A model generated the notes under the pieces. The model did no database searches, was not told where the DNA came from, and worked only from the letters and a program-made list of their open reading frames with translations. Of a stretch of DNA of 31,377 bases, positions 1 to 8,298 are shown piece after piece. Origin of the DNA: Cloacimonetes bacterium UBA5835 (GTDB lineage: Bacteria > Cloacimonadota > Cloacimonadia > Cloacimonadales > Cloacimonadaceae); the NCBI GenBank assembly GCA_002432865.1, contig DJGX01000042.1, forward strand, positions 1-31,377. The letters are read 5' to 3'. Numbering within the stretch: position 1 is the first letter of the stretch; each line of letters begins with the position of its first letter. The translations under genes and the position numbers were made by a program.

Positions 1-46
1 GCCGGGTTAAAAACCCGTCGTTATTATGTATCGTTCCTAACGGAAC
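1..46 (-). repeat. REP-like module A, copy 1 (two short hairpins)
   Basis: Read on the minus strand, this element starts with the hairpin GTTCC-gtta-GGAAC and ends with the hairpin CGGGTT-tt-AACCCG, joined by about 17 bases. A second copy lies at 18051-18095 on the plus strand, differing by one substitution and one base of length. The paired small palindromes resemble bacterial REP/BIME elements. No transposase is present in the window. The left edge may be cut by the window boundary. Confidence 0.75.
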
Positions 47-58
47 TTTAAAGAAGAA

Positions 59-126
59 ATCCTCTTAATCCTTAAATCCTTGTTTCTAAAACTCATATCT
101 GTGTAATCTGTGTAATCTGTGAGAGA
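59..126 (-). repeat. Intergenic repeat module B (short-word repeat), copy 1
   Basis: Read on the plus strand this is a run of 8-10 base words (variants of AATCCT, then three variants of ATCTGTGTA, then TGTGAGAGAA). The same words appear at 18452-18590, inverted at 17588-17685, and partly at the right edge of the window. Read on the minus strand, module B lies just upstream of module A (1-46), the same relative order as at 17.6-18.1 kb. No gene is seen in 1-274. The rest contains a loose 9-base word repeat at 168-186 (CTGAACTTTGAAC). Confidence 0.65.
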
Positions 127-274
127 ATATTTTTTTCGGAGGAACGACAGATTTGAACTCCAGTACCCTGAACTTTGAACTTCTGATTTACACAACAGCG
201 ATCACTAGGTTAAACAACCATTTAACGCTTCAACTTTTATATCGATAAAACCGTTTATATTTTTTGCAGTTAAC

Positions 275-3200
275 TTAATTAGCCTTTATTATTTTCTGAA
301 CAAAGGTCTTATTCCCAAATTTCATATAGCAGATATATAGTCCACTGGCTAGTTCCTTGCCTTTTTTGTCTGTACCGGTATATTCATAAATGTAAGTTCC
401 ATAATTATTATGGTATTGGAGATAGTTGTTTACCAATTGACCTTTAAGGTTATAGATTTTAAATTCCACATTTCCAGCATTTTTGATAGTGTAGCTGATA
501 TTGGTTCCATATCTAAATGGATTAGGGTACGCTCCCAAAAGAGTAGTTTCCGGAGGTGGTTGTAATGGATCTGTTCCAGTAACAATTAGTTTTGGTCCCC
601 AATAACTAGAAGACTCATCTATATTGATAATTCTTAGCCAGTAAAAATAACGCGTATTTTCATCAGTTGTAGTATCGGTATAGACATAATTTTCTTCTTG
701 GGTATCAAGATGAGGGATTAGATCACTTACTGCAACTGCTGAATTGAAAGAAGGGCTGCTTCCCCTCCATATTTGATAAGCAGAAATTCCTTCTGTATAG
801 TTACATTTCCATATTATGCTAACTACATTTTGCATATCGAGCACTACATTCAATTCTGGATAGTATGGAGATACATTATTCGCATGAGGAAAGCAGAAAG
901 ATATATTCGTGGCATTTCCATAGTAGACGGGAACTGTAAAGTAAGCAATTTTATCTGTCCAATTTGGAGCAGCGGAAAAGGTCATCCACTCTCCTCTTCC
1001 TTCAATTTTATAACCAAGGTAATAAGGAACATAACCTAAATTATGGTTAAAAGTAATTTCGGCTCCACTAAAATTGGCTCCTGTAACAGTAAAATCCATT
1101 CCGGCATCAGAAAAAGGTTCATTCAAAGAAGCAAAGCCAGCCGTAACTACCAAATATTCATCAGGTTCTGTAATTCCAGTAATAATTAGATTTCCATGAT
1201 AGGTATGGCCTAAGGTGTCCGAAACCGCAGGTAAATTTACAGTGGCTGATCCATCATAAACATAAGCATAATCGGTATTGCTATTTAATATAACGCGAAC
1301 ATTATCAATTGCAGCAGGAGGTTGCGTTTCACCCGAAGCATCATTTCTCCAGGCAAAAACGATTCTTTTATATACACCAGAAACCGGTTCAGGAATATTA
1401 AAATCGGCTTCTTTCCAATGATCGGAAAGATTTAAGGTTGTGCCAAGCTGTCCACTGGTTATCATAGTTCCTGCTTGAGGTACGAAATTGGGTTCTACAC
1501 AAAAAACCCTGAGAAAATCAAAATATGGATTTGTTCCTTCCCCCATTCCTTTCCAGGAAAAACGCAATTTACAATTCTCGGTTCCTTGGGGAAGATAAAT
1601 ATCTCTGTATATATAACTTGTAGAGCCTCTATTAGGAACATAAGAATTAGTGAGTCCATTATCACCACTTACAAATAGTCCTCCATTTCCCGATTGAGGA
1701 ACAATAAACCCATAAAACCATTTATTCGTTTGACCTTCGTTTACAAAAGTCCAATTTTCACAATAATTTTCGAAGCCCTCAATAAAAGGAGTATTTAGCG
1801 CAGTAAGAGAAACTGCACTTAAGTTTATAATTCTCTCTTCCCCTTCCCCATTGTGGGTAATAGATATAATTCCATTATAAACACCCGGTGCTAAAGGTGC
1901 AAAAAGGACAGTAAACACAGCCGTGCTATCAGCTCTAATAGAATATGATAAAGAACTATGCTCTTCATCCAAGGATACAATTTTATAACCTGCAGGAACT
2001 GTAATTTCACCATTTAAATAACCTGTTCCGGTATTAGTTATATTAAATGTTTTACCTGCTGTATAACCAGCAAGCACATTTCCAAAAGAAAGATTGGTGG
2101 TGTTCACTGCAATATCTGGTTGAGTAAGAACTGATAATTTCATATTTGGTTTATACATAGTTACAGCACCTCCAGTAAAAACATCAGTTTGATCCTCTAC
2201 ATTACTGCGTGTGTAATGATAGCCTTTAGGTGTATCAGTATAAAGTACTGTTCCAGAGGAATTTACAGCCACAGTTAAACTGAAAGCAGTATCCACTAAT
2301 ATATTATCTATCCCATTCCATAAAAAGGGAGTTGAGAAAGTGAGCATATCATAATCACCAGCTACCGGTCGATAATTAGTTGCCAGATAACAAGTTATAA
2401 GATCATCTTCGCCAAGCCATTGGCTTACATCTTCTGCGGTAGTATGTGCCATCCGAATTCTGAAATTGGGAAGTGAATATGCTGAAGCTGTGTTTATATA
2501 AAATCCTAAACGAGTGATAATTGTAGGACCGAAAATACCATGTAGATTAAGCTCCCGAGCGGTATAGATCATCTGACCGTGTAAACTTTTACGATAATTA
2601 TTGATAGGACATCCTTCATAGTTAGAAGTTGGGATGATTCCGTTTCCGATAATGGTTTCGGTAACTACTTCAGAAGTTGGAATAGCAGTTTGAGCAGATG
2701 TTGATTCAGATTGACCTTCGGCATAAACTGCCACAACTGTATATTCATATGAAATGTCAGCTACAACATCAGTATCCGTATATCTGGTTTCTGCAATGGT
2801 AGTAAGCAACACATTATTCTTTAAAATATTATAGCCAGTAGGTTCACCCGCTTCAGGTACTTTCCAATATAGTAACACAAATCCATATCCGCCTGCAGCA
2901 GTTAGATTTTGAGGAGGCCAATAGTAATTTTCATAGGGGGGCATAATTATATGATCTATCCAACAACAATCACTCCCCGATACATTACTGGAATTTTTTT
3001 GATACGCCCAGGAAAATGTTCGTAGACCAGGATTTACAGGAAACGAAACACAAGCCCAGTCCTTTTCTCCACTCCATTCTCCAATTAATTCATCATCAAT
3101 ATAGAATTTCAAATAACCGTAATTTGCCAAAGAAGAAACCTTCCGGTAAAAACTGATTTCTCCAGCTTCGGTTATGTTCACTTTCAATTTCAGCTCTGAA

Positions 3201-5065
3201 GCTCCTTCTGCATTTATTAGACCAGAACAAGCTGAATATTCTCCAGTAAAATATGAATCGCTCTGCACAGTCCAAGGCGAAGAACTTTTGTTAAGCCAAA
3301 TCAACTTGGAAAAATCGGCTGTTTCAAATCCTTCATCAGCAGGATTTAAGAGTGATATGGATATAGTATGATATCGCCGATTTCCTTCATTATCAATAGC
3401 TTCAGCTTTTATTGTATGCTGCCCTATAGATAAACCTGCTGTATTCCATACCCATTCATAAGGCATTTCTGAATCAGAAAAAACATAATCTGGATTGTCA
3501 TCAAGATAAAAACGAACTTCCAGAATACTGCGCTCAACCGGATCAGATGCTTCAACCTGAATAGTAATAACAGAATTGATTTCAAAACCAGTATTATTAA
3601 GCGGGTAAACAATATGGCAGAGAGGAATACTTGGATTGGCTTCACAAAGTGCCTGAGCAACATTTACCATTCCATAACCAGTCCATCGATCCCAACCTTC
3701 AGATGTTCCTGCTGTCATATCTGTGGCTGAAGAAGTTATTATGGTTCTAAGTTCTGCCGGAGTAAGAGTTGGATTTACAGAAAGAACTAAAGCTGCTACT
3801 CCTGCTGCATAAGGACAAGAACAGGATGTTCCATTAAACCACATAAAATAGTCATCTAGAGAATAACCTCCAAAGGAAGTAATATCTGTTGCAGGAAGAA
3901 TTGTAGGTGCCATTATATCAACTGCACCTGCAGCATCTTGTTGATTGGTTCCATAATTTGAACCCCACCAATTTTCTCCATCTGAGGAATTGGGATTTTT
4001 TCTTTCTCCAGAAGGACTTGCTGCGCCAACTGAAATTACTAAAGGATGTATAGCTGGATAACCTATTGTAGCGCTATTTGCATTTCCGGTACTGGCAAAG
4101 AGAATAACTCCATTATTATAAGCATATTCTAAAGCTGAATCAACAGTAGGATTATCCCCTACATGAGAATTTGAACCAAAACTCATACTGACTACATTTA
4201 CATTATTATCTGCTGCATAAATAAGAGCATTGGTAATAGCTGAATATAGTATATCTCCATTACTGCTGGCTACTTTTAGCGGCATAACACTACAGCCACC
4301 TGCAATTCCTGCCACCCCTAAAATGTTATTTGCTTTAGCTGCTGCAATTCCAGAAGTGCATGTTCCATGACCTGCTTCGGCACTATCATCCATTGGATTA
4401 TCATCATTATCGCCGAAATCATATCCGGAAACTAAAAGTAAATCTGGATGATTTAGATCTACACCTGTATCAAGAATCCCAATAATAATATCAGGATCTC
4501 CATAACCTTGATTACTATCCCAGGCAATTTCTGCATCGCTATCAAATCCTATAACCCCTACTCCAGGCCCACTATGAGAATCACCTTGATAAACAGGTAG
4601 CTGAGCAGTGTTATTGTGTCCCCAATTATTGGGATATAGAGGATCATCGGGAACATTATGCAGATAGGCATAATATTCGGGAATAATATCTTCTATATAG
4701 CGATTGCTTTTTAGATTAGCTATTACTTGTTCAACTGTTTTTGTGCCATCTAAACGCAGTAAAAACCAGCGGTCAAATCCCGTTTTAGTTTCCCAATTTC
4801 TATCTTTGGCAGAAATATGAGCGCGGATAATTGATTGAACGCCATTCACCTCAAAAAGCTGATCTAATTCATTGAGGTTTGTTTTTTCACATTCAGCATA
4901 AGCTGATAACGGCAACTGGGCACGAAATACTGCTTCTGAACTTAGCTTAATCTTTACAAGGTTATTAGCATAAAGAGGACGCTCTCTATCCTCATTTTGC
5001 TTTGCCATTGCAAAAAACTGGCTGATCAGTATAAGACAGATAAGAATTAAGATATTTTTTTTCAT
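275..5065 (-). CDS. Secreted subtilisin-like (S8) serine protease with T9SS type A sorting domain
   Basis: This is an extracellular or surface endopeptidase of the S8 subtilase family. A signal peptide covers residues 1-21, followed by a likely inhibitory propeptide (about 30-135). The catalytic domain (about 140-475) has the full triad: Asp199 in GILDTGVDLNHPDL, His233 in GHGTCTSG and Ser414 in NGTSCSCPYAAG, with Asn328 (STGN) as the oxyanion residue. Downstream lie an Ig-like segment (about 483-575), a fibronectin III-like domain (about 717-800), a HYDIN/ASH-like domain (about 983-1085), a MAM or 'choice-of-anchor'-like domain (from about 1092), and a C-terminal sorting domain (about 1507-1596) with YPNPF, KIYNLKGQLV and a basic tail. 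The sorting domain predicts outer-membrane export by T9SS and cleavage on the surface; the machinery is not in this window. It is monocistronic. The bases before the ATG are AT-rich with no clear Shine-Dalgarno site, unlike most neighbours. Substrate is unknown; nutrient proteolysis is a reasonable guess. Confidence 0.93.
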   Translation of the reverse strand: MKKNILILICLILISQFFAMAKQNEDRERPLYANNLVKIKLSSEAVFRAQLPLSAYAECEKTNLNELDQLFEVNGVQSIIRAHISAKDRNWETKTGFDRWFLLRLDGTKTVEQVIANLKSNRYIEDIIPEYYAYLHNVPDDPLYPNNWGHNNTAQLPVYQGDSHSGPGVGVIGFDSDAEIAWDSNQGYGDPDIIIGILDTGVDLNHPDLLLVSGYDFGDNDDNPMDDSAEAGHGTCTSGIAAAKANNILGVAGIAGGCSVMPLKVASSNGDILYSAITNALIYAADNNVNVVSMSFGSNSHVGDNPTVDSALEYAYNNGVILFASTGNANSATIGYPAIHPLVISVGAASPSGERKNPNSSDGENWWGSNYGTNQQDAAGAVDIMAPTILPATDITSFGGYSLDDYFMWFNGTSCSCPYAAGVAALVLSVNPTLTPAELRTIITSSATDMTAGTSEGWDRWTGYGMVNVAQALCEANPSIPLCHIVYPLNNTGFEINSVITIQVEASDPVERSILEVRFYLDDNPDYVFSDSEMPYEWVWNTAGLSIGQHTIKAEAIDNEGNRRYHTISISLLNPADEGFETADFSKLIWLNKSSSPWTVQSDSYFTGEYSACSGLINAEGASELKLKVNITEAGEISFYRKVSSLANYGYLKFYIDDELIGEWSGEKDWACVSFPVNPGLRTFSWAYQKNSSNVSGSDCCWIDHIIMPPYENYYWPPQNLTAAGGYGFVLLYWKVPEAGEPTGYNILKNNVLLTTIAETRYTDTDVVADISYEYTVVAVYAEGQSESTSAQTAIPTSEVVTETIIGNGIIPTSNYEGCPINNYRKSLHGQMIYTARELNLHGIFGPTIITRLGFYINTASAYSLPNFRIRMAHTTAEDVSQWLGEDDLITCYLATNYRPVAGDYDMLTFSTPFLWNGIDNILVDTAFSLTVAVNSSGTVLYTDTPKGYHYTRSNVEDQTDVFTGGAVTMYKPNMKLSVLTQPDIAVNTTNLSFGNVLAGYTAGKTFNITNTGTGYLNGEITVPAGYKIVSLDEEHSSLSYSIRADSTAVFTVLFAPLAPGVYNGIISITHNGEGEERIINLSAVSLTALNTPFIEGFENYCENWTFVNEGQTNKWFYGFIVPQSGNGGLFVSGDNGLTNSYVPNRGSTSYIYRDIYLPQGTENCKLRFSWKGMGEGTNPYFDFLRVFCVEPNFVPQAGTMITSGQLGTTLNLSDHWKEADFNIPEPVSGVYKRIVFAWRNDASGETQPPAAIDNVRVILNSNTDYAYVYDGSATVNLPAVSDTLGHTYHGNLIITGITEPDEYLVVTAGFASLNEPFSDAGMDFTVTGANFSGAEITFNHNLGYVPYYLGYKIEGRGEWMTFSAAPNWTDKIAYFTVPVYYGNATNISFCFPHANNVSPYYPELNVVLDMQNVVSIIWKCNYTEGISAYQIWRGSSPSFNSAVAVSDLIPHLDTQEENYVYTDTTTDENTRYFYWLRIINIDESSSYWGPKLIVTGTDPLQPPPETTLLGAYPNPFRYGTNISYTIKNAGNVEFKIYNLKGQLVNNYLQYHNNYGTYIYEYTGTDKKGKELASGLYICYMKFGNKTFVQKIIKAN

Positions 5066-5450
5066 AATTCAATTTTAAAAGCAATATTCATTCCAGATAA
5101 GAACTTTGCTTTAATGCTATGCTCACAATAGTTGAGTCCCTAATGTTGGTGTATATTCCAACTCGCTATTTATCGGGTAGTTAGAAAACATTTTACTACT
5201 CTCATTTCTCACAATCTATGTTAGCATATACTTGCAATTATACTATCTTCATCCTTCTTTCTCTTGGGTTGGGTTATGATCTTATCCTTGTCTTTTTAGT
5301 TTTAGCAAAACCATCAAAACAAAGAGCGGAATCCGGCTCTACTTTTTTCTTAATCTGGCTTCCCCAATTTTACACCAACCTTGAGACACAACCCTTTTAT
5401 GTGCAGCACATTTTAAATAAGTAATAAAGCTTGAAAACAAGAACTATTGT
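5066..5450. other. Intergenic region between subtilase and 209-residue protein
   Basis: No convincing gene lies in this 385-base stretch. An open frame at 5218-5424 (plus) lacks a ribosome binding site and any recognisable motif. A compact hairpin followed by a T-run lies at 5323-5347. It should also hold the promoter of the subtilase gene, but I could not identify a clear -35/-10 pair. Confidence 0.6.
5323..5347 (+). terminator. Possible rho-independent terminator (perhaps bidirectional)
   Basis: AGAGC at 5323-5327 pairs with GCTCT at 5336-5340, with an inner GG/CC pair and one bulge, followed by a T-rich run. The minus-strand reading also ends in a T-rich stretch (TTGTTTTG). It could therefore end the transcript of the 209-residue gene, whose stop is about 110 bases away. 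The hairpin is short and imperfect, so this is tentative. Confidence 0.3.
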
Positions 5451-6080
5451 TTAATATCCTAAAACCTCTATATCTATTTTAGGATGATAATGTAAAATAG
5501 TTCCCAATTCCAAGGAGTTCTTTAGCTCTACAGCAAGCTCTGGTTCCAATTTTTCTATATCTTCCAAGGAACGGTTTATAGCACGTAAAACTCTCTTTTT
5601 TGTTTTTTTCCCTTCGCTGGGAAAATAACGAATTTTACCTTCGGGCTTATAAACTTGTTCCAAATATTGAACAAGTTTCTCATATTGATCTCTGATATCA
5701 TCAGCTTGTGCATAATCACAATTTGCCTCCAATTCAGCAAGTGTGTCTATCACTCTAATTAATTCTTGCTTTACTTCTTTAACCGTTTGTAAATCGGTTA
5801 AAGGAATAGAGGGAAAACTACTCTGAACCTCCAATTGATGAATTTGCACTTCATTAGATGAGGAAAACTGACTGTATACCCTTTGAGGCATTGGTTTTAT
5901 AGTTTCAATATTAGCACAAGAAATATACAAATCCGGATTCGCAATTAAAGTTATAAGATACTGCATTCCTTTACCATAGAAAAGCTTATGCTCTCTTCCA
6001 CCGTAGGAGAGAAAAACTAATTTTCCCTTACAGTGGAAGGTACACATATTAGAGAGGGGACTTAAAATGGCTGTTTCCAT
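5451..6080 (-). CDS. Small regulator-like protein with split N- and C-terminal modules and central coiled coil
   Basis: There is no firm family name. Two conserved-looking blocks flank a variable linker. Residues about 14-58 read as a beta-rich 'gene-product-like' block (FHCKGKLVFLSYGG, then GKGMQYLITLIANPD). Residues about 97-145 are a predicted coiled coil resembling a UVR-type helix pair (ELEANCDYAQADDIRDQYEK). Residues about 161-209 include KKRVLRAINRSLEDIEKL and LGTILHYHP. From memory, this order matches a C-terminal module found in many multidomain ATPases and transcriptional regulators of Actinobacteria, Myxococcota and Planctomycetes ('KGLRYLA.LL..PG', then 'V...I...L..I....P.L...L...I.TG..C.Y.P'). 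Here it stands alone without an ATPase. The ATG is preceded by AGGTGA. It is divergent from HU and shares a 17-base promoter box with it. The protein is real; a role in regulation is inferred only. Confidence 0.75.
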   Translation of the reverse strand: METAILSPLSNMCTFHCKGKLVFLSYGGREHKLFYGKGMQYLITLIANPDLYISCANIETIKPMPQRVYSQFSSSNEVQIHQLEVQSSFPSIPLTDLQTVKEVKQELIRVIDTLAELEANCDYAQADDIRDQYEKLVQYLEQVYKPEGKIRYFPSEGKKTKKRVLRAINRSLEDIEKLEPELAVELKNSLELGTILHYHPKIDIEVLGY

Positions 6081-6137
6081 ATCTCACCTACTTTTTATTT
6101 ATTGATCAAGTTATTTTTTCATAATTCACAATCCAGC

Positions 6138-6168
6138 TTCATAATTTCAGTACCGCTTAATATGTCAA
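6138..6168 (-). promoter_or_regulatory. Promoter of the 209-residue gene
   Basis: On the minus strand, TTGACA (6168-6163) is followed after 19 bases by TATGAA (6143-6138). The -35 sits inside ATATTTCTCTTGACATA (6177-6161), identical over 17 bases to the box in front of HU at 6512-6528. The predicted start of transcription is about 50 bases upstream of the ATG. Confidence 0.55.
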
Positions 6169-6520
6169 GAGAAATATTAGTGCTACTAATTATTCTCTAC
6201 TCGTACCCATTCCCTTAACCTGCGATGTGGTAATTCTATCTGTTTCTGCCACACCTTATTTCATATTTTGTCCCTTTCTTTGTTAATAAAATTGGGGTTA
6301 AGGGATGATGCCTAATTCAATGATGTAACCAATTCATTCTGCGATAGTTCTGGGTCTGTTCGAAAAATCCTATAATCCTTAATTTGCTATTTGGTTTAGC
6401 GTGTTTAAAGGATAATTTACCAAAGGGGAACACAAAAAATGTGATTTCATTAAAACCTATTAATGCTTTATTGTAAAAGGAATATCAGCACTACTCATTG
6501 CATATTTTTAGATATTTCTC

Positions 6521-6551
6521 TTGACATAAATCATAAGGTTTTATCTATGAA
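6521..6551 (+). promoter_or_regulatory. Promoter of HU gene
   Basis: TTGACA at 6521-6526 is followed after 19 bases by TATGAA at 6546-6551, the same architecture as the divergent gene's promoter. Just downstream (6558-6573) lies a dyad, ATTGC-gatata-GCAAT, that overlaps the expected transcription start and could be an operator; that role is a guess. Confidence 0.55.
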
Positions 6552-6613
6552 TACCTTATTGCGATATAGCAATGAATAATATTGACGATAAGTATATTTA
6601 AGGAGATGGAAAA

Positions 6614-6901
6614 ATGACAAAAGCCGATTTAGTAAAGATTATTTCGGAAAACACCGGAATTATCCGTAAAGATGTTGCTGTTGTTGTTGATGCCTTTTTA
6701 CAAGCCATTAAAGATAGCTTAATTAAAGGTAATCATATCGAAATCCGGGGTTTTGGAACATATAAACTCAAAACCCGTAAACCTCGTGTTGGACGCAACC
6801 CCAAGACTGACGAAAAAGTTCCGGTTCCTGAAAGAACCGTTCCTACTTTTAAATTCTCCCGCGAATTCAAAAATTCTGTCCTTGATGTAAAAACAAAGTA
6901 A
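6614..6901 (+). CDS. hup: HU/IHF-family DNA-binding protein
   Basis: This is a histone-like nucleoid protein of 95 residues, the usual length. It dimerises and bends DNA in the cytoplasm. The N-terminal helices (MTKADLVKIISENTG) are followed by the family hallmark around residues 45-62 (IRGFGTYKLKTRKPRVGRNP), with Arg61-Asn62-Pro63 of the DNA-binding arm, and a C-terminal strand-helix (PTFKFSREFKNSV). The ATG has a strong ribosome binding site, AAGGAG at 6600-6605. A 29-codon basic gene follows 14 bases after the stop, and both end at the same terminator. I cannot tell HU from IHF subunits by sequence alone; HU-like is the safer name. Confidence 0.96.
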   Translation: MTKADLVKIISENTGIIRKDVAVVVDAFLQAIKDSLIKGNHIEIRGFGTYKLKTRKPRVGRNPKTDEKVPVPERTVPTFKFSREFKNSVLDVKTK

Positions 6902-6915
6902 TAAGAGAGAAGATT

Positions 6916-7005
6916 ATGCCTTGCGGAAAAAAGAGAAAACGTCATAAAATTGCTACCCATAAGAGGAAAAAGCGTCTGCGTAAGAATCGTCATAAACGGA
7001 AATGA
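6916..7005 (+). CDS. Tiny basic COX24/AURKAIP1 (mS38/bS22)-like ribosomal protein
   Basis: A 29-residue frame begins MPCGKKRKRHKIATHKRKK and continues RLRKNRHKRK. It has about 18 Lys/Arg residues. It matches, from memory, short proteins of Bacteroidota annotated as AURKAIP1/COX24-domain, related to mitochondrial mS38 and to the bS22 protein of mycobacterial small ribosomal subunits. It is too short for most gene callers. It starts 14 bases after the HU stop, with only a weak purine-rich stretch (GAGAGAAG) as ribosome binding site, so it may be translated by coupling. It is followed by a strong terminator. Its expected role is binding rRNA in the small subunit, inferred from the family. Confidence 0.78.
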   Translation: MPCGKKRKRHKIATHKRKKRLRKNRHKRK

Positions 7006-7037
7006 TAGATAAAAAAGCTATCTTTTGATCAGTTTAT

Positions 7038-7070
7038 AGCCGTTTCATTTGGGGAGAAACGGCTTTTTTT
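7038..7070 (+). terminator. Rho-independent terminator of the HU operon
   Basis: A perfect 9-bp stem, AGCCGTTTC (7038-7046) with GAAACGGCT (7056-7064), has a 9-base loop and runs straight into a T tract. It lies 33 bases after the stop of the small basic gene. Confidence 0.9.
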
Positions 7071-7252
7071 ATTTTGGCGATTTTTTTCTATTATGAGAAA
7101 CATACAGACAGATATTTTCATAGTGTTTTTTGTTCCCTATCACTATAACGAAAAAACGCTATCCTCAGTGCCGCTTGCCTACATTGCTGTGTTAATTCAT
7201 TAAAATCAATTTAATTGTGTTCTACTAGAATCTCTCTTTTTTAAATTAAACA

Positions 7253-7690
7253 TCAAAACTCTAAGTTGATTGTAACTGGGCCTTCATTTACGAGTTCTAT
7301 TTGCATTTTGGCAGCAAAGATACCTGTTTGGACATTGATTTCCGTCTGTTTAAATAGATGAACAAATTCCTCATAAAGCTCTTTTGCTTTTCCCGGAGGC
7401 GCAGCTTGAGTAAAATCTGGTCTTCTTCCTCTTTGACAATTGGCATAGAGGGTAAATTGAGAGATAACTAACACCGAACCATTGATATCGGAGACACTTT
7501 TATTCATTTTGCCATTTTCGTCTTCAAAGATACGCAGTTCCAGACATTTACGAACCGCTAAAGGTAAAACAGCTTCAGTATCAAAAGAGCTGAACCCCAC
7601 AAAAATAAGAAGTCCGGTTTCAATTTGTCCGGTTATTTTATCATCCACATAGCAAACTGCTTTGCTAACCCTTTGCAAAGTAATACGCAT
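7253..7690 (-). CDS. dtd: D-aminoacyl-tRNA deacylase
   Basis: This cytoplasmic proofreading enzyme hydrolyses D-amino acids (and glycine mischarged on tRNA-Ala) from tRNA. Its 145 residues are the normal length for the family. The two signature motifs are present: SQFTLYA at 77-83 and NEGPVT at 135-140, whose Gly137-Pro138 is the cis dipeptide that rejects L-amino acids. The N-terminus MRITLQRVSKAVCYVD is typical. Its ATG overlaps the stop of the upstream lipoprotein gene by one base (TGATG), so it is probably translationally coupled and is the last gene of the mre operon. No clear terminator was found downstream. Confidence 0.95.
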   Translation of the reverse strand: MRITLQRVSKAVCYVDDKITGQIETGLLIFVGFSSFDTEAVLPLAVRKCLELRIFEDENGKMNKSVSDINGSVLVISQFTLYANCQRGRRPDFTQAAPPGKAKELYEEFVHLFKQTEINVQTGIFAAKMQIELVNEGPVTINLEF

Positions 7691-8298
7691 CAGTCGATTT
7701 TGAATCCATGCACTTCAAAGCAGCTGGTATCATCTATCCAGATAGAGCCCTCTTTAAAAGGTGGAATATAAATACCCAGGCGTCCAAATCTGGCACCTGG
7801 TTTAATGAAACCAGCGCTAATCGTTGTTCTTTGCCAATCGTTATTAATTTTGGCTTTTGTTTTGAAGCGATTAACAATTTTACCGTTTTCCTTAAAGACA
7901 ATAAACCTTAGTTGAGGACGGGGTGGATTAGGAGAATTTGTTTTAAAATAGCATCTTAAATAATATCCTCCATAGCGTCGGACATTAAATGGCTCACTCA
8001 AGATAAGCACAGATTTATCAGAAGCATCTATTCGTAAAGAAGTTTTCCCTTCACAAGCAGTATCTGGATCAATAGTAATAGGGCTTTCTGAATTATCATG
8101 AGGATTAAGAATTACCATCCAACCCTTTAAAGCCTCTTCTCCAATCGTGGAATAGGGACTAAAACTATAATTTTCTACCAGATTGGGGCTATCTTTAATA
8201 TCTCGTTCTGTAAAACTGAGGGTGGTTACAACTGAACAGGCATTTATAAAAAACGATAGTAATGCCAATAAGACAAGACCAAGCACGCGATTCTTCAT
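7690..8298 (-). CDS. Lipoprotein with carbohydrate-binding-like beta domain
   Basis: This 202-residue protein has a hydrophobic leader and a lipobox ending at Cys21 (FFINAC), so it is predicted to be a membrane-anchored lipoprotein. Residues about 38-200 look like a jelly-roll of the kind found in CBM4/9-type carbohydrate-binding modules: ENYSFSPYS near the start, GKTSLRIDASDKS, YYLRCYFKT, then WQRTTISAGF and IWIDDTSCFEV at the end. Ligand is unknown. It lies between rodA and dtd, overlapping rodA's stop by four bases (ATGA), so it is expressed with the cell-wall elongation genes. A link to peptidoglycan or envelope glycans is only suggested by this position. Confidence 0.85.
   Translation of the reverse strand: MKNRVLGLVLLALLSFFINACSVVTTLSFTERDIKDSPNLVENYSFSPYSTIGEEALKGWMVILNPHDNSESPITIDPDTACEGKTSLRIDASDKSVLILSEPFNVRRYGGYYLRCYFKTNSPNPPRPQLRFIVFKENGKIVNRFKTKAKINNDWQRTTISAGFIKPGARFGRLGIYIPPFKEGSIWIDDTSCFEVHGFKID

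Larger units (their letters stand above)
6081..6613. other. Divergent intergenic region upstream of HU
   Basis: This 533-base region holds the two divergent promoters listed separately and otherwise no open frame or RNA gene that I can support. The middle (about 6190-6480) shows no repeat or hairpin I would call. Confidence 0.6.

Noticed and set aside
5218..5424. 68-codon open frame with hydrophobic N-terminus
   Set aside because: No ribosome binding site, no recognisable motif, and it runs through the terminator-like hairpin at 5323-5347.
6558..6573. Dyad ATTGC-gatata-GCAAT downstream of the HU promoter as an operator
   Set aside because: Only five base pairs per arm and no second copy found elsewhere; mentioned in the promoter entry but not listed separately.
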